Shown here in pieces: positions 60,991 through 64,000 of a DNA stretch of 64,000 bases. Made by a program: the position numbers and the translations under genes. This DNA is from Providencia vermicola (GTDB taxonomy: Bacteria > Pseudomonadota > Gammaproteobacteria > Enterobacterales > Enterobacteriaceae). Under the pieces are notes generated by a model. The model was not told where the DNA came from. It was given only the letters and a program-made list of their open reading frames with translations, and did not search any database. The DNA is taken from positions 78,660 to 142,659 of the forward strand of contig NZ_JAGSPI010000012.1 in assembly GCF_020381325.1 (NCBI RefSeq), in the 5' to 3' direction. Numbering within the stretch: position 1 is the first letter of the stretch; each line of letters begins with the position of its first letter.

Positions 60991-61974
60991 TTACGGGATC
61001 AACAAGCTTGATCCTTGGGTTTTTCTGGATTCAATCGTTGCGTGGGCTTTTTGCGCATCTTTTAGGGCAAAAATTTGTGATTGCGGCACATCCACATTCA
61101 CATTGCCACTTAAAATCATATCAAACAACGCATGGCTGGCTTGGTCTAACTCAGCACGGTTAGTCACATACACCCCCAAAGATGGGCGAGTGACGTATAA
61201 ACCGCCTTTTTGGTTGAGAATGCCCAAATTTACACCCGTGACAGGGCCTGATGCATTACCAAAACTCACCATCAACCCGCGGCGTTTCAGTGAATCTAAA
61301 GAAGCAAGCCATGTGGATTGCCCCACAGAGTCATAAGCCACACTGACTTTTTCGCCTTGAGTAATCGCTTTAACGCGTGCAGCGATGTCTTCAGTTTGGT
61401 AGTTAATCACCTCCCATGCACCCGCGTCTTTTGCGCGCAGTGCTTTATCCGCAGAGCCCACGGTACCAATCATTTTGGCACCCAGTGCTTTTGCCCATTG
61501 GCAGGCAATTAGGCCTACGCCACCTGCGGCAGCATGGAATAAAAACACTTCATCACGCTTAAGTTGATACGTTTGATGGAATAAATAATACACCGTCATT
61601 CCTTTGAGTGAACTCGCTGCGGCTTGTTCAAAGGTAATACCATCAGGTAAGTGAGCAACAGCGTGTTCAGGTACATTGTGTACTTCGCTGTAGGCACCCA
61701 GCGGGCCTTGGGCATACACCACGCGGTCTCCGGGTTTGAAACCTGTGACGTGAGCACCTGTTTTAACGACGACACCAGCGGCTTCAGTTCCGAGACCACT
61801 TGGCAGTTTAGCAACAGGGTAAAGGCCACTGCGAACGTAGGTGTCGATAAAATTAATGCCGATTGCGCGGTTTTCGATTTGAATTTCGTTATCAGCAGGT
61901 GCGGTTGGGGAATAATCTACAAAATTTAGAACGTCAGCGCCGCCATGTTGCGCGAACTCGATACGTTTTGCCAT
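60991..61974 (-). CDS. qorA: NADPH:quinone oxidoreductase
   Basis: 327 aa, zinc-free MDR family (E. coli Qor 327). It begins AKRIEFAQHGGADVLNFVDY, has GLGTEAAGVVVKTG, and the NADPH fold in HAAAGGVGLIACQWAKALGA. It performs one-electron reduction of quinones in the cytosol. It is convergent with dusA and divergent from dnaB; qor beside dnaB is the usual enterobacterial order. Confidence 0.93.
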   Translation of the reverse strand: MAKRIEFAQHGGADVLNFVDYSPTAPADNEIQIENRAIGINFIDTYVRSGLYPVAKLPSGLGTEAAGVVVKTGAHVTGFKPGDRVVYAQGPLGAYSEVHNVPEHAVAHLPDGITFEQAAASSLKGMTVYYLFHQTYQLKRDEVFLFHAAAGGVGLIACQWAKALGAKMIGTVGSADKALRAKDAGAWEVINYQTEDIAARVKAITQGEKVSVAYDSVGQSTWLASLDSLKRRGLMVSFGNASGPVTGVNLGILNQKGGLYVTRPSLGVYVTNRAELDQASHALFDMILSGNVNVDVPQSQIFALKDAQKAHATIESRKTQGSSLLIP

Positions 61975-62188
61975 GACAATCTCCAGTAAGAACTATTTAG
62001 TTTTGTTTACAATATCAATCGTTTTACTATAACGCCATGTTTCAATCAGAAGAATTATTGGTTTGTGCTTTTTGTTGAAAACGTTAGCAGGCAATTCTCT
62101 TGCCTGAGGGCGTAAAGAAAGCCACAACAAAAATCAGATTGGCGTATACTAGAAGCTGTTCGTTAATTATAGACTTGGATGCAAATGT

Positions 62189-63601
62189 ATGGCTAAAAAA
62201 CCCTCATCGAATTTTAAAACAGATGCCCCTCGGGATCACCAAATGGAAGGTTTGAAACTTCCACCGCACTCTCTTGAGGCTGAGCAATCTGTTTTAGGCG
62301 GTTTGATGTTGGATAACGAACGTTGGGATACCGTCTCTGAGCGGGTCACACACGCTGACTTTTTTAGCCGCCCTCACCGCACGATTTTCTCGCAGATGCA
62401 ATTATTGCTAGAGCGGGGCAAGCCTATCGACTTAATTACCCTGTCTGAATCCTTAGAGCAAGAAGGTGAGCTTGATAGCGTAGGGGGCTTTGCCTACTTA
62501 GCTGAATTATCCAAAAATACGCCAAGTGCGGCAAACATTAATGCTTATGCAGACATCGTGCGTGAACGTGCGGTTGTGCGCGATATGATTTCTGTTGCCA
62601 ATGAAATTGCTGACGCAGGTTACGATCCACAAGGGCGTAGCAGTGAAGATTTGTTGGATTTAGCGGAAAGCAAAGTTTTCCAAATCGCAGAATCCCGAGC
62701 GAACAAAGATGAAGGGCCAAAAGGTATTGAAGCTATTTTGTCCGAAACCGTCGAAAAAATTGAGCAGCTTTACCAGCAACCTCATGATGGGGTAACGGGG
62801 GTTTCTACAGGTTATCAAGACCTTGATAAGAAAACTGCGGGGTTACAAGGTTCAGATTTAATTATCGTGGCAGCACGTCCATCGATGGGTAAAACCACCT
62901 TTGCGATGAACTTGTGTGAAAATGCGGCGATGACAGAAGAAAAACCGGTGCTTATTTTCAGCTTGGAGATGCCAGGTAACCAGATCATGATGCGTATGCT
63001 CGCGTCACTTTCTCGCGTTGACCAAACGCGTATTCGTACCGGACAATTAGACGATGAGGATTGGGCGCGCATTTCCAGCACGATGGGGATTTTGATGGAA
63101 AAGCGCAACATGTACATTGACGACTCGTCTGGCTTGACACCGACAGAGGTGCGTTCCCGTGCGAGGCGTATTTACCGTGAACATGGTGGTTTAAGCCTGA
63201 TCATGATTGACTACCTTCAGTTAATGCGTGTTCCTTCGCTTTCTGATAACCGTACCCTTGAAATTGCCGAGATTTCTCGCTCACTCAAAGCCTTAGCGAA
63301 AGAGCTTAATGTGCCTGTGGTGGCGTTATCACAGTTGAACCGTAGCCTTGAGCAACGTGCGGATAAACGCCCCGTTAACTCGGACTTACGTGAGTCGGGG
63401 TCTATCGAGCAAGATGCGGACTTAATCATGTTCATCTACCGCGACGAGGTTTATCACGATAATAGCGAGCTCAAAGGGGTTGCTGAAATCATTTTAGGTA
63501 AGCAACGTAACGGGCCAATTGGTACTGTGCGGTTGACGTTTAATGGGCAGTGGTCGCGCTTTGATAATTATGCGGGGCCTGCGTATAACGACGAAGACTA
63601 A
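62189..63601 (+). CDS. dnaB: Replicative DNA helicase DnaB
   Basis: 470 aa (E. coli 471). The N-terminal helical domain (PPHSLEAEQSVLGGLMLDNE) is followed by the RecA-like motor (about 185-470) with Walker A AARPSMGKTTFAMN, Walker B LIMIDYLQLMR and the arginine-finger region near KQRNGPIGTVRLTF. No intein is seen. It is the hexameric 5'-3' helicase of the replication fork. The 214 bp between qorA and dnaB hold both promoters. Confidence 0.97.
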   Translation: MAKKPSSNFKTDAPRDHQMEGLKLPPHSLEAEQSVLGGLMLDNERWDTVSERVTHADFFSRPHRTIFSQMQLLLERGKPIDLITLSESLEQEGELDSVGGFAYLAELSKNTPSAANINAYADIVRERAVVRDMISVANEIADAGYDPQGRSSEDLLDLAESKVFQIAESRANKDEGPKGIEAILSETVEKIEQLYQQPHDGVTGVSTGYQDLDKKTAGLQGSDLIIVAARPSMGKTTFAMNLCENAAMTEEKPVLIFSLEMPGNQIMMRMLASLSRVDQTRIRTGQLDDEDWARISSTMGILMEKRNMYIDDSSGLTPTEVRSRARRIYREHGGLSLIMIDYLQLMRVPSLSDNRTLEIAEISRSLKALAKELNVPVVALSQLNRSLEQRADKRPVNSDLRESGSIEQDADLIMFIYRDEVYHDNSELKGVAEIILGKQRNGPIGTVRLTFNGQWSRFDNYAGPAYNDED

Positions 63602-63620
63602 ATACTCGTCATAAATACTC

Positions 63621-64000
63621 GTCATATTTTGCGCTGTCGCGGTGTTGGCTGCACTCAGCTACGCGAGTCACATACTCGTGTATGCTCCCCGCGATATCTT
63701 CGTTTGCCGCCTAGCGACAACCCAAACTATTTAGAGTATTGGCTAGAGTATTAAAATTAAATGGTTCATAAAATAATATCGAATGGAAATATTCGTCATA
63801 TTTTGCGCTGTCGCGGTGTTGGCTACACTCAGCTACGCGAGTCACATACTTGTGTATGCTCCCCGCGATATCTTCGTTTGCCGCCTAGCGACAACCCAAA
63901 CTATTTAGAGTATTGGCTAGAGTATTAAAATTAAATGGTTCATAAAATAATATCGAATGGAAATATTCGTCATATTTTGCGCTGTCGCGGTGTTGGCTGC
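63621..64000. repeat. 174-bp tandem repeat, at least 2.2 copies, after dnaB
   Basis: Units start at 63621, 63795 and 63969 (cut by the window end). Copies 1 and 2 differ at two positions. Each unit has a partly palindromic half (TGTCGC/GCGACA outer arms; CATAC/GTATG inner hairpin) and an AT-rich half. No ORF spans it. The style resembles large palindromic intergenic repeats remembered from Yersinia and Serratia. Confidence 0.9.

Noticed and set aside
63621..64000. CRISPR array
   Set aside because: The repeat unit is 174 bp and tandem without unique spacers, and no cas genes are present.

Overview
The window looks like an Enterobacterales chromosome of the Providencia/Proteus/Morganella group. 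The by-eye base composition is moderately AT-rich, core genes (dnaB, dusA, qorA, rnz, soxR) are of enterobacterial type, and accessory catabolic islands sit between them. The genus is an inference from gene content, not from a marker gene. No prophage, IS element, CRISPR array or canonical tRNA/rRNA gene was found. The left edge cuts a SdaC-type serine transporter. The right edge cuts a 174-bp tandem repeat downstream of dnaB.

Layout: (1) 1-4.7 kb: SdaC-like transporter, metY, a solitary arnT. (2) 4.7-10.1 kb: a SoxR regulon. soxR is divergent from a DoxX-MFP-RND operon of MexGHI type plus a translationally coupled 57-codon ORF, and a clear SoxR box lies in a promoter with a 19-bp spacer. (3) 10.4-29.8 kb: a large aromatic catabolic island. 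An SDR, a styrene/indole-type FAD monooxygenase, its flavin reductase, an isatin-hydrolase-like cyclase, a CrtI-like FAD oxidoreductase and an outer-membrane porin form one operon. An AraC/XylS regulator follows on the other strand. A second operon encodes an IorA/IorB 2-oxoacid oxidoreductase, a hotdog thioesterase, an aminobenzoyl/salicylyl-CoA 5-hydroxylase fused to an OYE domain, a gentisate-type dioxygenase, a FAH-family hydrolase, a nitrilase-superfamily enzyme and maleate isomerase, and is closed by a MarR regulator.

(4) 30-40.3 kb: CPA1 Na+/H+ antiporter, a P-loop kinase preceded by a leader-peptide attenuator, a flavin reductase, an AraC regulator divergent from a DmsABC-type molybdoenzyme operon with a TorD-type chaperone, DoxX, and a Phd/ParE-type toxin-antitoxin pair flanked by duplicated terminators. 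(5) 40.4-47 kb: an RNA-repair locus (RlaP nucleotidyltransferase, RtcB, a slipin with a duplicated N-terminal module). A sigma-54 promoter and a ~310-nt structured leader containing a tRNA-like T-arm precede it; rtcR is divergent and rnz is downstream of rtcR. (6) 47-52 kb: deoxyribose catabolism (deoQ, deoC, deoK, deoP, deoX). (7) 52-64 kb: DUF2750, MscS channel, ornithine decarboxylase, nucleoside hydrolase, DUF6882, an inositol-monophosphatase-family enzyme, a DUF1471 protein, an isochorismatase-like hydrolase, dusA, qorA, dnaB and the terminal repeat.

The most interesting inference is that the two operons of region 3 form one carbon-balanced route from indole to central metabolism: indole -> isatin -> isatinate (2-aminophenylglyoxylate) -> anthraniloyl-CoA + CO2 (IorAB-like, which would explain the absence of a CoA ligase) -> 5-hydroxyanthraniloyl-CoA -> 5-hydroxyanthranilate -> maleamylpyruvate -> pyruvate + maleamate -> maleate + NH3 -> fumarate. 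Each enzyme family is recognisable from sequence. The substrate assignments and their order are hypotheses.
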